A stretch of DNA of 64,000 nt from Pseudomonas sivasensis (GTDB lineage Bacteria > Pseudomonadota > Gammaproteobacteria > Pseudomonadales > Pseudomonadaceae). The notes below the pieces were generated by a model. It made no database searches. It saw only the letters and a list, made by a program, of their open reading frames with translations, and was not told the origin of the DNA. Of the stretch, positions 55,546 to 63,809 are shown in pieces. Location of the stretch: assembly GCF_013778505.1 (NCBI RefSeq), contig NZ_JAAOWU010000023.1, forward strand, positions 23,725 through 87,724, given 5' to 3'. A program made the position numbers and the translations under genes. Numbering within the stretch: the stretch's first letter is position 1; every line of letters begins with the position of its first letter.

Positions 55546-56003
55546 CGGACAGGCGCCTCTTCCCCAACCGCGGCGGCCTGCAACTGCGCCGCGTGCTGGC
55601 TGTATTCACGCAGGTAGACAATGAATTCCTGCAACAGACGGTCCCACAATTCCAACTGACTGCGCAGGTGCGTGGCGCCAACGCCGGCCACCACCACGTC
55701 CATTTCCATCAATAGGAATTCACCCTGCACCGACAACCGCGCAAAACGGCGCGAGGCATTCCACACCTGGGCCAAGCCTTCGGGCAATTCGCCCTGGACC
55801 CGCAGCGCGCAGCTGTAGGTGAAGTCCACATAGCTGCCCTGCTCGGCCGCCGGGTTGCCGAAACGCACGGCAAAGCCGATGCCCTGGCTGGCGCTGAGCA
55901 ACTGCACGATGCCGTTCTGTTCGGATTGGTTGACCCGGTAGCCGGCTTCCTGCAACAGCTCGGTGAGGCTCTGGACGCTAACGCTAGTGATCAATTCGCT
56001 CAT
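55542..56003 (-). CDS. YbjN domain protein
   Basis: A 153-residue cytoplasmic protein of the YbjN type, with the fold of type III secretion chaperones. It begins MSELITSVSVQSLTELLQEAGY and includes GIVQLLSASQGIGFAVRFGN near 31-50 and an acidic, hydrophobic C-terminal helix. No signal peptide is visible. Chaperone or sensor function is inferred from the fold only. Its 3' end overlaps the ppiC-like gene by 4 bases; the coiled-coil gene lies 20 bases upstream. The position within a TonB/TpsB operon is unusual for this family. Confidence 0.75.
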   Translation of the reverse strand: MSELITSVSVQSLTELLQEAGYRVNQSEQNGIVQLLSASQGIGFAVRFGNPAAEQGSYVDFTYSCALRVQGELPEGLAQVWNASRRFARLSVQGEFLLMEMDVVVAGVGATHLRSQLELWDRLLQEFIVYLREYSQHAAQLQAAAVGEEAPVR

Positions 56004-56023
56004 GGTCTGTTCTTCCTTGTCGA

Positions 56024-56650
56024 TCAGTGGGTGACGCCCGCCTGGGGCGCATCAAAACGGCTCTTGTACAAATCGTCGCCAAAACCCTGGGCCAGTTCCT
56101 CGAACTTGACCCGCGCGCTGCTGGCGAACGGCTGGCGAATACTCATCACCTCAGCCACATCGATTTTTTCGTAGGCCGCGAGCAACTGCTGGGCCACGCC
56201 GTACATTTGTTGATTCTTGACTGAACATTGCTGCACTTGTGTGTCACGTTCGCTCAATTGCGCTTGCAACCGCGCACGCTCGGTTTCCTTGCCCTTGGCC
56301 AGCACCAGCAACTCGTCATAGGCCTTCTTGAACTTGCCAATCTGCTCGTTGCTCGCATTCACCTGGGCTTGCGCCTGGCTGTGCAGACTTTGTTGCTGGC
56401 CGGCCAGTTGCTCGGCCATGCCACGGGTCTTTTCCAGCTCAGCCGTCAACTGCTTGATCTGGGCCTGGGCCTGCTTGGCCTGGGTTTCGGCGGCGATGCG
56501 CGCGGCACTGGCCTGGGCCTGCTCGCTTTGCAACGCCTGCAATTGCTGGGTAGTGCTGCGCAGTTGGGTACGCAGACGTTCCTCCATGCCTTCGGCGCAA
56601 GCGCCGCTGGCGACGAACAGCAACAACAGCCCGCAGATTCGCGTGTTCAT
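56024..56650 (-). CDS. Exported coiled-coil protein
   Basis: A 208-residue protein with a signal peptide (residues 1-19, ending ASGACA) followed by a long alpha-helical coiled coil (about 20-140), rich in Ala, Gln and Glu. Heptad-like elements include LRTQLRSTTQQLQALQSEQA and AEQLAGQQQSLHSQAQAQVN. A conserved-looking globular C-terminus follows (about 145-208) with KNQQMYGVAQQLLAAYEKID. The function is unknown; it may span or brace the periplasm between the TonB complex and the outer membrane. It lies between the porin and YbjN genes with short gaps. Confidence 0.75.
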   Translation of the reverse strand: MNTRICGLLLLFVASGACAEGMEERLRTQLRSTTQQLQALQSEQAQASAARIAAETQAKQAQAQIKQLTAELEKTRGMAEQLAGQQQSLHSQAQAQVNASNEQIGKFKKAYDELLVLAKGKETERARLQAQLSERDTQVQQCSVKNQQMYGVAQQLLAAYEKIDVAEVMSIRQPFASSARVKFEELAQGFGDDLYKSRFDAPQAGVTH

Positions 56651-56668
56651 GTGGCATCTCCCTGCGCA

Positions 56669-58369
56669 TCAAAAGCGCGTGTTGAGTTCCAGTTGCATCA
56701 CATCCACTTCAAATGGCTGGCCGTAGACTTCGGAGGCGCTCAACCAACGTGCGCTGGCGTAGATGTTCTTTTCGATGCCGTAGTTGGCGCCAATGAAATA
56801 GCCCTTGGCATTGGTGCCGCCCAGGTGGAACGAGGAGTCATTGAAGCCGTCGGGCAAGGCGTCGGGTTGGATGTATTTGTAGCCGGCCAGCACGTTCCAG
56901 TCGCCACGCTTGCGCATCTCCAGCGCGCTGCCGAGGGTGAACGAGACCATCAAGGCATTGCCGCCACTTTCAAACTGGCCGTCGCTGTTGAGGTTGTTGA
57001 CGATCTGGCCTTCGCTGCGCTTGAGCATTTCGCCCTTGTCGTAGGCCAGGTTGTGAATGAAGTTGCCCTGGCTGCGCAGCTTCAAGTCGCTGGGCAACTC
57101 GCTGTCCCAGACCGCGTTGAGGTCCAGCACATTGAACTTGGACGCCAGGCCGACGTATTGCGGCTCCGGCGTGAGGCCGGGTGTGGCCGGGTTAGGCGTG
57201 ATGTTGCGCAGGTTGAACACGCTGTTGCCCTTTTGCATAAACGCCACCCGCGAGCCATCAGTGTCGCAACCGGGTTGGCCTGCCCACGGTGAGCACGGGC
57301 TGGAACGTTCGCCTTCGATGTCCTGGAATTGGTAGTACGCGGCGGCCAGCTTGAGTTTGTTGCTGCGGCTGATCTTCCAGTCCGCGCCGATCTGCCCGCC
57401 AAACAGCCATTTGGTCTCGCTGTCCTGCTTGTCGACGCCGTTGCTGCTGGCAGTGTCGGAGGTGTACTCGACCGGGAACGCACCAAGGGTGCCGAACAGG
57501 CCCCACTCGCTGTTGAGGCTGTGATTGAAAATCGCCGCCACGCCGTCGAAATTGAGGTCGTTGGAATACATCATGTCAGTGGAATAGAACGGGTTGCCGA
57601 TACGCCCGCCGGTCAGCGTCACCGCGTCGGAGGCTTTCCAGCTCAGGTAACCCTGGTCGAGCCAGATGTCTTTCTTGCCGAAACCACCGCCCAGGGTCTG
57701 GGTGGTGGACACCGGGTTATTGTCCGAACCGGTCCCCAGGCGAATGCCGGCGGTCCATTCCGGCGAAATCACCGCTTTCATGCCCAGGCGGGCGCGCAGG
57801 CGGAACAGGTTCTCACGGTCCTCGCGGGTATTGAGCAACGGCGGGAAACGCGTATTGGTGCCAGGATTGACGTCATACGGGCCTGAATCGTTGAGCTTGG
57901 CGTAGTCGGTGATGGTGTCGTCGTTCTTGCCCGAAAAATACCGAGATTCGTCGCGTAAACGGATATCGCCATCAAAGCTCACCCGTGAGATCCAATCCGG
58001 AAAGGTGTTGGGTTGGGCCCAGTTTTCCTGCTTGGCGGTGGCCATGACTTCAGCCTTCACCTGGTCACGGATCTGATCACGCACCGCTTGCGGCACATAC
58101 TGCACCCGCACATCCCCAGGCGCTGCGGCCGGGCCGCTGGCAACCACCGGCGCCGCATTGGCCTGGCGCGCCTGCAAGGCTTCTTTTTCGGCCTGGGCGA
58201 TCAGGCCGTTGGCGGTGTCCTGGGTCAGCACGCCCTGCTGCACCAGCAGGCGGATCAGGTTGATGGTGACGTTTTCCGAAGGGGCAACCGGAGCAGCCGC
58301 CGCCTGGCCGACCAGGGTCGCGATGACCATGCCAACCGCCAGGGTCAGTCGATTCACGGGGGAAATCAT
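56669..58369 (-). CDS. Putative outer-membrane porin
   Basis: A 566-residue protein of the putative-porin (Porin_5-like) family. The signal peptide covers about 1-25 (ending GQAAAAP). A helical, possibly coiled region (about 30-90) is followed by a beta-barrel with alternating aromatic strands and many Asp/Asn loops, and it ends in RF, as required for BAM recognition. A disulfide-like CSPW...GCDTDG loop sits near 345-360. It would form the outer-membrane channel of this operon, although its substrate is not known. The start is chosen at the ATG before the signal peptide; AGGAG lies 10 bases upstream. Confidence 0.82.
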   Translation of the reverse strand: MISPVNRLTLAVGMVIATLVGQAAAAPVAPSENVTINLIRLLVQQGVLTQDTANGLIAQAEKEALQARQANAAPVVASGPAAAPGDVRVQYVPQAVRDQIRDQVKAEVMATAKQENWAQPNTFPDWISRVSFDGDIRLRDESRYFSGKNDDTITDYAKLNDSGPYDVNPGTNTRFPPLLNTREDRENLFRLRARLGMKAVISPEWTAGIRLGTGSDNNPVSTTQTLGGGFGKKDIWLDQGYLSWKASDAVTLTGGRIGNPFYSTDMMYSNDLNFDGVAAIFNHSLNSEWGLFGTLGAFPVEYTSDTASSNGVDKQDSETKWLFGGQIGADWKISRSNKLKLAAAYYQFQDIEGERSSPCSPWAGQPGCDTDGSRVAFMQKGNSVFNLRNITPNPATPGLTPEPQYVGLASKFNVLDLNAVWDSELPSDLKLRSQGNFIHNLAYDKGEMLKRSEGQIVNNLNSDGQFESGGNALMVSFTLGSALEMRKRGDWNVLAGYKYIQPDALPDGFNDSSFHLGGTNAKGYFIGANYGIEKNIYASARWLSASEVYGQPFEVDVMQLELNTRF

Positions 58370-58411
58370 GTGTACGCAACTCCTGTAAAAAACCATTGAA
58401 AAAGCATTCGA

Positions 58412-59116
58412 TCAATCTGGACGCCGACCCTTGAGGGACAGGCGTACCGGCATCGTCACCGAGGCCGGCACCCGTTGCGTGGCATGGGGCGCACGCAAGG
58501 CGGCGAGGACCTGGGCATCGGTGTCGGCATCGCCGCTGGACTTGGCCAACTGCGCACGGGTGACCGCGCCTTCGGCGTCAAGCCACAAGTCCGCTTGCAC
58601 CGTGTAAGCCTTCTTGCGTAACTCTGGGTCTTCGCGCAGCAGGCGTTGAAACACCCCGGCCAAGTACTGCTTATAAGTGCCGGCACCGAGTCCACCACCA
58701 CCGGAACCCGCCATGCCGCCGCCCTTGCCCGCGCCAATGTTGAAACCGTCGTTGCCTGACTGGGCGTCGCCATCGATCTGCATCGGGTTGGCCAGGTCAT
58801 CGGCCGGTGAAGGCGGCGCTTCCTCGGCCGGCTTGACCTCTTCCGGTTCTGGAGTAGGGACCGGCTCAGGGATTTTTTCTTCCACTTGCGGCTCTGGTTC
58901 CTTGGGCTTTTCAGGCGGTGGCGGCGGCGGTGGCGGCAACGGAATAATCGTCGGCACCTTCGGCGCTTCGCGACGTACGCCACTCATGTCATTGGCCCAT
59001 TGCCATAAAAACCAGGCCGCCACGGCCGCCAGCAGCAGGCCGGCGCCCCACTTCAGCGGGCGCAGCTTCGGCGTTTTCTTGACCGGCAACGGCGTGATCG
59101 GGATCTGTGCAGTCAT
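58412..59116 (-). CDS. tonB: TonB family energy transducer
   Basis: A 234-residue TonB protein. One N-terminal membrane helix (about 22-42, containing GAGLLLAAVAAWFLWQW) is followed by a Pro-rich periplasmic spacer with PPPPPPPP and repeated EP/KP (about 55-105), a Gly-rich segment (about 128-146) and a C-terminal TonB domain (about 147-234). It transmits proton-motive force from ExbB/ExbD to an outer-membrane partner. No TonB-dependent receptor with a plug domain is in the operon; the nearest barrels are the porin and the TpsB. The start lies 3 bases after the exbD stop. Confidence 0.9.
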   Translation of the reverse strand: MTAQIPITPLPVKKTPKLRPLKWGAGLLLAAVAAWFLWQWANDMSGVRREAPKVPTIIPLPPPPPPPPEKPKEPEPQVEEKIPEPVPTPEPEEVKPAEEAPPSPADDLANPMQIDGDAQSGNDGFNIGAGKGGGMAGSGGGGLGAGTYKQYLAGVFQRLLREDPELRKKAYTVQADLWLDAEGAVTRAQLAKSSGDADTDAQVLAALRAPHATQRVPASVTMPVRLSLKGRRPD

Positions 59117-59119
59117 GAC

Positions 59120-59545
59120 TCAGCCCTGGCTCGGTTTGCCGGTGACCAACCCGACCTGGGACAGCTCCAATCGGCGCAGCAGGTCGAGCACTTCGATCAC
59201 TTTCTGGTACTGCACCATGGCGTCGCCGCGCACGATCACCGGGAAATCCGGGTTCAGTGCTTTCTCGATGCGCAGGCGCTCTTCCAGCTCGCCGAGGGTC
59301 ACCGGGTAAGCGTCGAGGAACACCTGGCCGCCGTCATTGACGGAAATGGCCTTGGTCTTTGCCTCCGACAACGACACCGAAGCGCTGGCCTTGGGCAGGT
59401 GAATCTGGATACCCGACACCTGGGCGGTGGCGGTGAGGATGAACATCACCAACACCACCATCAGCACGTCCACCAGCGGCGTGATGTTGATGCTGTCGAC
59501 AGCGGCATCATCGTCATCGTCGTGGGAGGTATTTACGGAAGCCAT
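59120..59545 (-). CDS. exbD: ExbD family proton channel subunit
   Basis: A 141-residue protein with one membrane helix (about 22-42) in which VDVLMVVLVMFILTATAQ carries the essential Asp of ExbD/TolR (the D in PLVDVLMV). The periplasmic domain (about 45-141) has the usual VNDGGQVFLDAYPVTLGELE segment. With ExbB it powers TonB. It sits 11 bases downstream of exbB and 3 bases upstream of tonB in one operon. Confidence 0.92.
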   Translation of the reverse strand: MASVNTSHDDDDDAAVDSINITPLVDVLMVVLVMFILTATAQVSGIQIHLPKASASVSLSEAKTKAISVNDGGQVFLDAYPVTLGELEERLRIEKALNPDFPVIVRGDAMVQYQKVIEVLDLLRRLELSQVGLVTGKPSQG

Positions 59546-59556
59546 GGCGATTCTCC

Positions 59557-61356
59557 TCAGGCCGGAACCGATGCGTGATGTTCGCGACGGTGCGCGGCTT
59601 CACTGTGCTGGCTCTCGCCGTGCATCTCCGCCAGGCGGGTGATGAACTCGTCGACGAACACCCGCATGTCGGCGCTGACTTCCTTGTTGCGCGTGATCAG
59701 GCGGTTGTAGCCAAACAGCGCGGGGATCGCGACGAACAGGCCCATGGCCGTGGCCAGCAAGGCGGCCGCCATACCGGGGGCGATGGCGTTGATGTTGACG
59801 TCACCGGCCATGGCCGTGCCGAGGAACACCACCATGATCCCCAGCACCGTACCGAGCAGGCCGATGTACGGGCCGCCGGCAATGGCGTTGGACAAGGTCG
59901 AGAGTTTGGAACTGAGGGCCTGGTTCTCACGGGTGCGCACGCCGTCCATGGAACAGCGGATGGCTTCGATGGTGGCCGCAGACACCGATGAGGTGTCGGC
60001 GCCCTGGGCACGGCGCGTGCGGATCTCCTTGACCGCCACCAGGTACAGGCGCCACAGCGAGGAATGGGTCAGCCGCTCACCCAGTTGCGCGTCGTCGGCG
60101 TACATTTCCAGGCGGGTGCCGATCTGCGCGAAGTGCTCGCGGAACACCTCGTTGGCACTGCTCACACGGCTGACCTGACGGTTCTTGCGCAGCATGATCA
60201 CCCACGATTGGAACATCATCGCCACCAGCACCAGGATGATGACCCAGGCATCAACCGGCACGGCATTGAGCAAAAAGCCCAGGCTGCCGAAGCCCATGCC
60301 CGACTGTTCTTCATCCACCCCGTAAGCCACCAGTTTCGACTCGGCGCCCTGGGCACTGGCATCAGCCAGCAACAGCGCGGCCGGGCGCGCCACTTTGGAC
60401 AAGCGCAGCTCATCCATCGCACCAGCGAACGGCAAGTGCGTACTGCCCGCTTCCGGCAGGTCGGCACCGATGGCGAATTGGGAATTGAAGGCCGGCAATG
60501 CGACGGCGAGCGTGGCGGTTTCGCGACCATTCACATACAGCGCGACTTTTTCACCCTCGGCGGTGAACGCCAAGTGCTGCCATTGGCCGGGGTTCAACGG
60601 CTGCGTCGAGACAGCGCGCTGGCCGTCGATTTCCACAAACGGCATACCTTGATTCAAGCCCAGCAACAGGCTGTGGGCACCGTCGCGACGCGCCAGGACG
60701 ATTTGTTCGCCACTGGCCTGGTCCAGACGCAACCAGGCGCTGACGGTGAACGCCCCACCGGCGGCGTGTTGCAGCGACGGGCTGGCCGGCAGCAACAGCG
60801 GCTGGCCGCCGAACTGCAAGGCGCGGCCGATTACGCCGTCGATGCTCGCGCCGGTGGCGTTCAGCGCCGTGTTGGCATAGGCCGTGGTGTCCCGTGGCGG
60901 CGTGGCATTGGCGCCGTCAAAGTGATAGAGCGCGGTGTAATTAGGGTCAAACGTCAGCTGGCCGTTGGCGGTGGCCGGGGCCTTCTGGTTGCCGTAGTAC
61001 ATCCAAATGTCCTGGCGCTGGCCGCCTTCGACCTTGGGCACGTCGACCCAAATGAGCGCCATGCCCATCAACGGATCAAAGCTCTCGATCTGGTGATTGA
61101 GCACGGTCTTGTCATCGGCACTCACAAAGCGCAGGTCGGCGCCGTCGTCCTTGACCCCGTCAAAGGTGAAATTGCCGGTGTGCAAGCGCACCAGCAGTGC
61201 GGTACGGCCCAAGGCCTGATTGATCGCGGCGCCTTGGGCGGTGGTGTCTACCGAAATCTGTTTGCGGTAGTGCCAATCGTCCTGCCACCAGGCGTGGGCG
61301 GTGGCCGGGAGCGCGAAGCCCAGGCAGATCATCAGGCTCAGAAATAGGCGTTGCAT
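59557..61356 (-). CDS. ExbB-type proton channel with N-terminal DUF2341 and LamG-like extension
   Basis: A 599-residue protein. A signal peptide (residues 1-22, AHAWW) precedes a periplasmic part of about 340 residues: DUF2341-like (about 23-125, WWQDDWHYRKQISVDTT) and a LamG/concanavalin-like domain (about 150-325, AFTVSAWLRLDQASGEQIVL). Then comes a membrane helix (about 370-392), a cytoplasmic loop and two more helices typical of MotA/TolQ/ExbB (about 430-575, with GLLGTVLGIMVVFLGTAM and AALLATAMGLFVAIPALFGYN). So the motor subunit has an outward lectin-like sensor or binding module, unlike standard ExbB. It follows the TpsB gene by 24 bases. Confidence 0.88.
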   Translation of the reverse strand: MQRLFLSLMICLGFALPATAHAWWQDDWHYRKQISVDTTAQGAAINQALGRTALLVRLHTGNFTFDGVKDDGADLRFVSADDKTVLNHQIESFDPLMGMALIWVDVPKVEGGQRQDIWMYYGNQKAPATANGQLTFDPNYTALYHFDGANATPPRDTTAYANTALNATGASIDGVIGRALQFGGQPLLLPASPSLQHAAGGAFTVSAWLRLDQASGEQIVLARRDGAHSLLLGLNQGMPFVEIDGQRAVSTQPLNPGQWQHLAFTAEGEKVALYVNGRETATLAVALPAFNSQFAIGADLPEAGSTHLPFAGAMDELRLSKVARPAALLLADASAQGAESKLVAYGVDEEQSGMGFGSLGFLLNAVPVDAWVIILVLVAMMFQSWVIMLRKNRQVSRVSSANEVFREHFAQIGTRLEMYADDAQLGERLTHSSLWRLYLVAVKEIRTRRAQGADTSSVSAATIEAIRCSMDGVRTRENQALSSKLSTLSNAIAGGPYIGLLGTVLGIMVVFLGTAMAGDVNINAIAPGMAAALLATAMGLFVAIPALFGYNRLITRNKEVSADMRVFVDEFITRLAEMHGESQHSEAAHRREHHASVPA

Positions 61357-61380
61357 GGGTGAAGTCTCCGGAAGAAAAAG

Positions 61381-62964
61381 TCAGAACGTCGCCTGCACAC
61401 TGAAGTGCAGTCGCGAATCCTGTTTCTGGGTGTTCGGTCCATCGAGCAGCGGGTAGCCCCAATCCAGACTGCCGGACAACCATTTGCTCAAACTGGCGCG
61501 GGTGCCCAGGCCGACACTGGCCAGGCTGTATTCGTCTTCTTGCTCGGGCAGCGGGTCGTGCAGACGCAGGCGCGCGCCTTCGGCGAACGCATAAAAGCGC
61601 CACTCCTGCACATAACTGCCGAGGAACTTGGCCAGGGACGGCGTGCGCAGCTCCTGGGACAGCAGCAAGCCTTCGTCGCCGGTGCGTTCGGCCGCCAGGT
61701 AGCCGCGCACCGAAGTGGCGCCGCCGGCGGAATACTGCTCGTTGGACACCAGCGGCCCCGAGGCCAATTGGAAGCCGGCCTTGGACGCCGACTGCCAATC
61801 GTTGGCGAAGGTGTAGCTGTAATTCAGGTCGCCCTTGAGCACGGCAAAACTGGCGCTGGCCTTGTAGCGTTTGTAATCGAACTCTTCGGCGTCGCTGCCG
61901 TAGCCAAAGAACGCACGGGTGCCGACCACCAGGTTCAGGCCCAACCCCAACTGGGACTGTTCGGTGTAGCGATAGCCGTTGTAGCCGAGGGTGAACGGCG
62001 CGTACTTGAGCGGCACCTGATCGCTGCTGGAACCGAATCTCATCTGCTCGTCGAAGTCTTTGAAGTCGATACCGAACGAGAAGGAATTGGCCCAATTGCC
62101 GGCGGCCGGCAGGTTGTAAATCGCCGACACCCCATAGGAATGGCCCTTACCGAGTACGTTGCTGCCGCCGATGGTGGCGATATTGCTGTCGGACTGGTAA
62201 CCGGAGAACTGCAAAGTCCAGCGCTCATCCAGCGGCGCGCTGTAGGAGCCCGACCAGACCTTGGCGTTGTCGGTGTCCTGGGGTGCGGTGAAGTAGGTCA
62301 GGGAGATGCTGTGGCCCAGTTGCCACAGGTTGTCGTAACCCAGTGTCGCGACCGAGCGCAGCTTCTCGGTGTCGGCGCTGTAATCGTTGTTCAGGCCGAT
62401 ACTGGCGTGCCAGGGGTTCTGGTCTTCCACCTGCAAATCCACATCCATGGTGCCGGGGCGCTGGCCTTCGCGCACCAGCGGCGTAACCTGGCGCCCGGCG
62501 CTGCGATTGAGCCCGGCCAACTGGGTTTGCACCGTGGAAAAATCCGGCACCGCGCCCTCCTCCAGGCCCGGCACTTGCTCGCGGATTTCCACCGGCGAGT
62601 AATGCTTGGCGCCGACCACACGCACCCGGCCGACCTTGGTTTCGCTGACTTGCAGATAGACGATGCCGTCATCGACCTTCTGCTCCGGCAACTCGACAAA
62701 CACCGACTGGTAACCGCGCGCCTGGTAGATCTTCTGCAAGGCGTCCCGGGCGCCTTCGATATCGTCGAGGGTCTTTTGCGGGCCCAGGAACGGGTACACC
62801 GCCTCCTCGATGGTGGCCGCATCAAGCACGGTATTGCCACGCACGAAGTACTCGTTGACGTCCACTTTGCGTGCCGGCGCTGCGTCCTCCGCCAGCGCGG
62901 GTTGGGCCATGGCCCCCAGCGCCAAGCAGCACAGCACCAGCGTTGATTTGAACAGATGCTCCAC
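61381..62964 (-). CDS. TpsB-type two-partner secretion transporter (ShlB/FhaC/HecB family)
   Basis: A 527-residue outer-membrane protein, start GTG at 62964 with AGGGGG a few bases before it. The signal peptide is residues 1-24 (ending ALAED). A POTRA-like domain pair follows (about 30-175, with VRVVGAKHYSPVEIREQVPG), then a 16-strand barrel (about 185-527) ending in ATF. The VRGY motif of the family L6 loop is present (SVRGYLAAERTGDEGLL, about 410-426). These proteins export large TpsA proteins across the outer membrane. No TpsA-like gene with a haemagglutination N-domain was seen in the window, which is unusual. Confidence 0.9.
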   Translation of the reverse strand: MEHLFKSTLVLCCLALGAMAQPALAEDAAPARKVDVNEYFVRGNTVLDAATIEEAVYPFLGPQKTLDDIEGARDALQKIYQARGYQSVFVELPEQKVDDGIVYLQVSETKVGRVRVVGAKHYSPVEIREQVPGLEEGAVPDFSTVQTQLAGLNRSAGRQVTPLVREGQRPGTMDVDLQVEDQNPWHASIGLNNDYSADTEKLRSVATLGYDNLWQLGHSISLTYFTAPQDTDNAKVWSGSYSAPLDERWTLQFSGYQSDSNIATIGGSNVLGKGHSYGVSAIYNLPAAGNWANSFSFGIDFKDFDEQMRFGSSSDQVPLKYAPFTLGYNGYRYTEQSQLGLGLNLVVGTRAFFGYGSDAEEFDYKRYKASASFAVLKGDLNYSYTFANDWQSASKAGFQLASGPLVSNEQYSAGGATSVRGYLAAERTGDEGLLLSQELRTPSLAKFLGSYVQEWRFYAFAEGARLRLHDPLPEQEDEYSLASVGLGTRASLSKWLSGSLDWGYPLLDGPNTQKQDSRLHFSVQATF

Positions 62965-63023
62965 ACCGCCCCCTGACGTTCTATAAGTGTTCGCCGCCGC
63001 CACTGGCACGGCGTTCGGCCGGC

Positions 63024-63626
63024 TCAATTGCTGGCGATCGAGGTGTTGCCGTGGCGTGCCAGCCAGGTGTGCAACAAGGCGAAGTTCAGCGAGAACTCCG
63101 GCATGTGCAGCAAGGCGCCACAAAACACGTCACCGATGATTTTCTGGATGAGCTGTACCGCCCGAGGGTTGTTGAGCAGCGTGGCGATATCGCGAGTGAG
63201 TACGTGAATGCTCCAGACCTTCTGGTTCAGGTCCAGGCCGACGAACCAGCGGAACAGCAGGTTGTAGTTGAGCTGTTCGTGCAGTTGCTGTTCGCTGGGC
63301 ACCGAGTACAGCAGTTGCAGCAGCAGGATCTGCAGCACGGTCTGCGGTGCGATCAACATCGAGGGCTCGGCCACCAGCCAGTCGCGGTGCTGGTCGAGGA
63401 CGTCGTCGATCTGCGGGCGCAGTAGCACCAGGGAATGGCCTGCGGGGATGTAGCTGGAGACTTCCTTCACGGCGCCCTGCCAATCGTCCTGGGAGACGAT
63501 CCATACCCAGGGTGCGCCATAGCGATAGACCGACACCGGCTTCTTGCGCGCGGCTTCGACGATCTTTGACAGGCGCTGGTCGAGCTCCTGCATGCCGACT
63601 TTTGAATAACGTTCCATAGATCCCAT
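63024..63626 (-). CDS. Phd-like domain fused to an IS5-type transposase N-terminal domain
   Basis: A 200-residue protein with an AGGAG seven bases before its ATG. Residues about 8-60 look like the Phd/YefM antitoxin N-domain (MQELDQRLSKIVEAARKKPV, then YGAPWVWIVSQDDW). Residues about 95-165 match the transposase InsH N-terminal helical domain (LLQLLYSVPSEQQLHEQLNY, then LLFRWFVGLDLNQ). No DDE catalytic domain follows and no terminal inverted repeats were seen, so it looks like a domesticated regulator rather than an insertion sequence. A likely operator is the 9-base inverted repeat just upstream. It is the first gene of the TpsB-TonB operon. Confidence 0.72.
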   Translation of the reverse strand: MGSMERYSKVGMQELDQRLSKIVEAARKKPVSVYRYGAPWVWIVSQDDWQGAVKEVSSYIPAGHSLVLLRPQIDDVLDQHRDWLVAEPSMLIAPQTVLQILLLQLLYSVPSEQQLHEQLNYNLLFRWFVGLDLNQKVWSIHVLTRDIATLLNNPRAVQLIQKIIGDVFCGALLHMPEFSLNFALLHTWLARHGNTSIASN

Positions 63627-63800
63627 TGCCCCACTCCTGGCGTCCTGCTGGCGGCTTTAAGAACACCTTCGTGGTGTTCTTGAGCGCGTTACACAGGAGA
63701 GACGGGGGCAAGGGTTGGCTACCGAACTTTTGTCATGAAAGCTTCATTTTTTGGGTTTTTTTGGGGGAGTGGGGGGGGGAGTACATATCCGTTATTTGGG
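63627..63800. other. Gene-free leader region with poly-T and poly-G runs
   Basis: The stretch contains no supported gene. It holds the inverted repeat described at 63659, then T-rich and G-rich runs (TTTTTTGGG, a T7 run, and GTGGGGGGGGGA) near 63746-63780. Short homopolymers could be prone to slippage. The promoter of the minus-strand operon should lie here; no clear -10/-35 was recognised. Confidence 0.5.
63659..63681. promoter_or_regulatory. 9-base inverted repeat upstream of the Phd-like gene
   Basis: AAGAACACC, five bases, then GGTGTTCTT, 33 bases before the start codon of the first gene of the operon. Phd-type antitoxins repress their own promoters at such palindromes, so this is a plausible operator. 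It could also be a small mRNA hairpin. Confidence 0.5.
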
Positions 63801-63809
63801 TAACGGCCG

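Noticed and set aside
63024..63626. Active IS5-family insertion sequence
   Set aside because: Only the N-terminal transposase domain is present, with no DDE domain, no terminal inverted repeats and no target-site duplication seen.
63738..63780. Poly-T and poly-G runs as phase-variable repeats
   Set aside because: The runs are short and mixed, lie outside any coding region, and no promoter spacing change could be shown.
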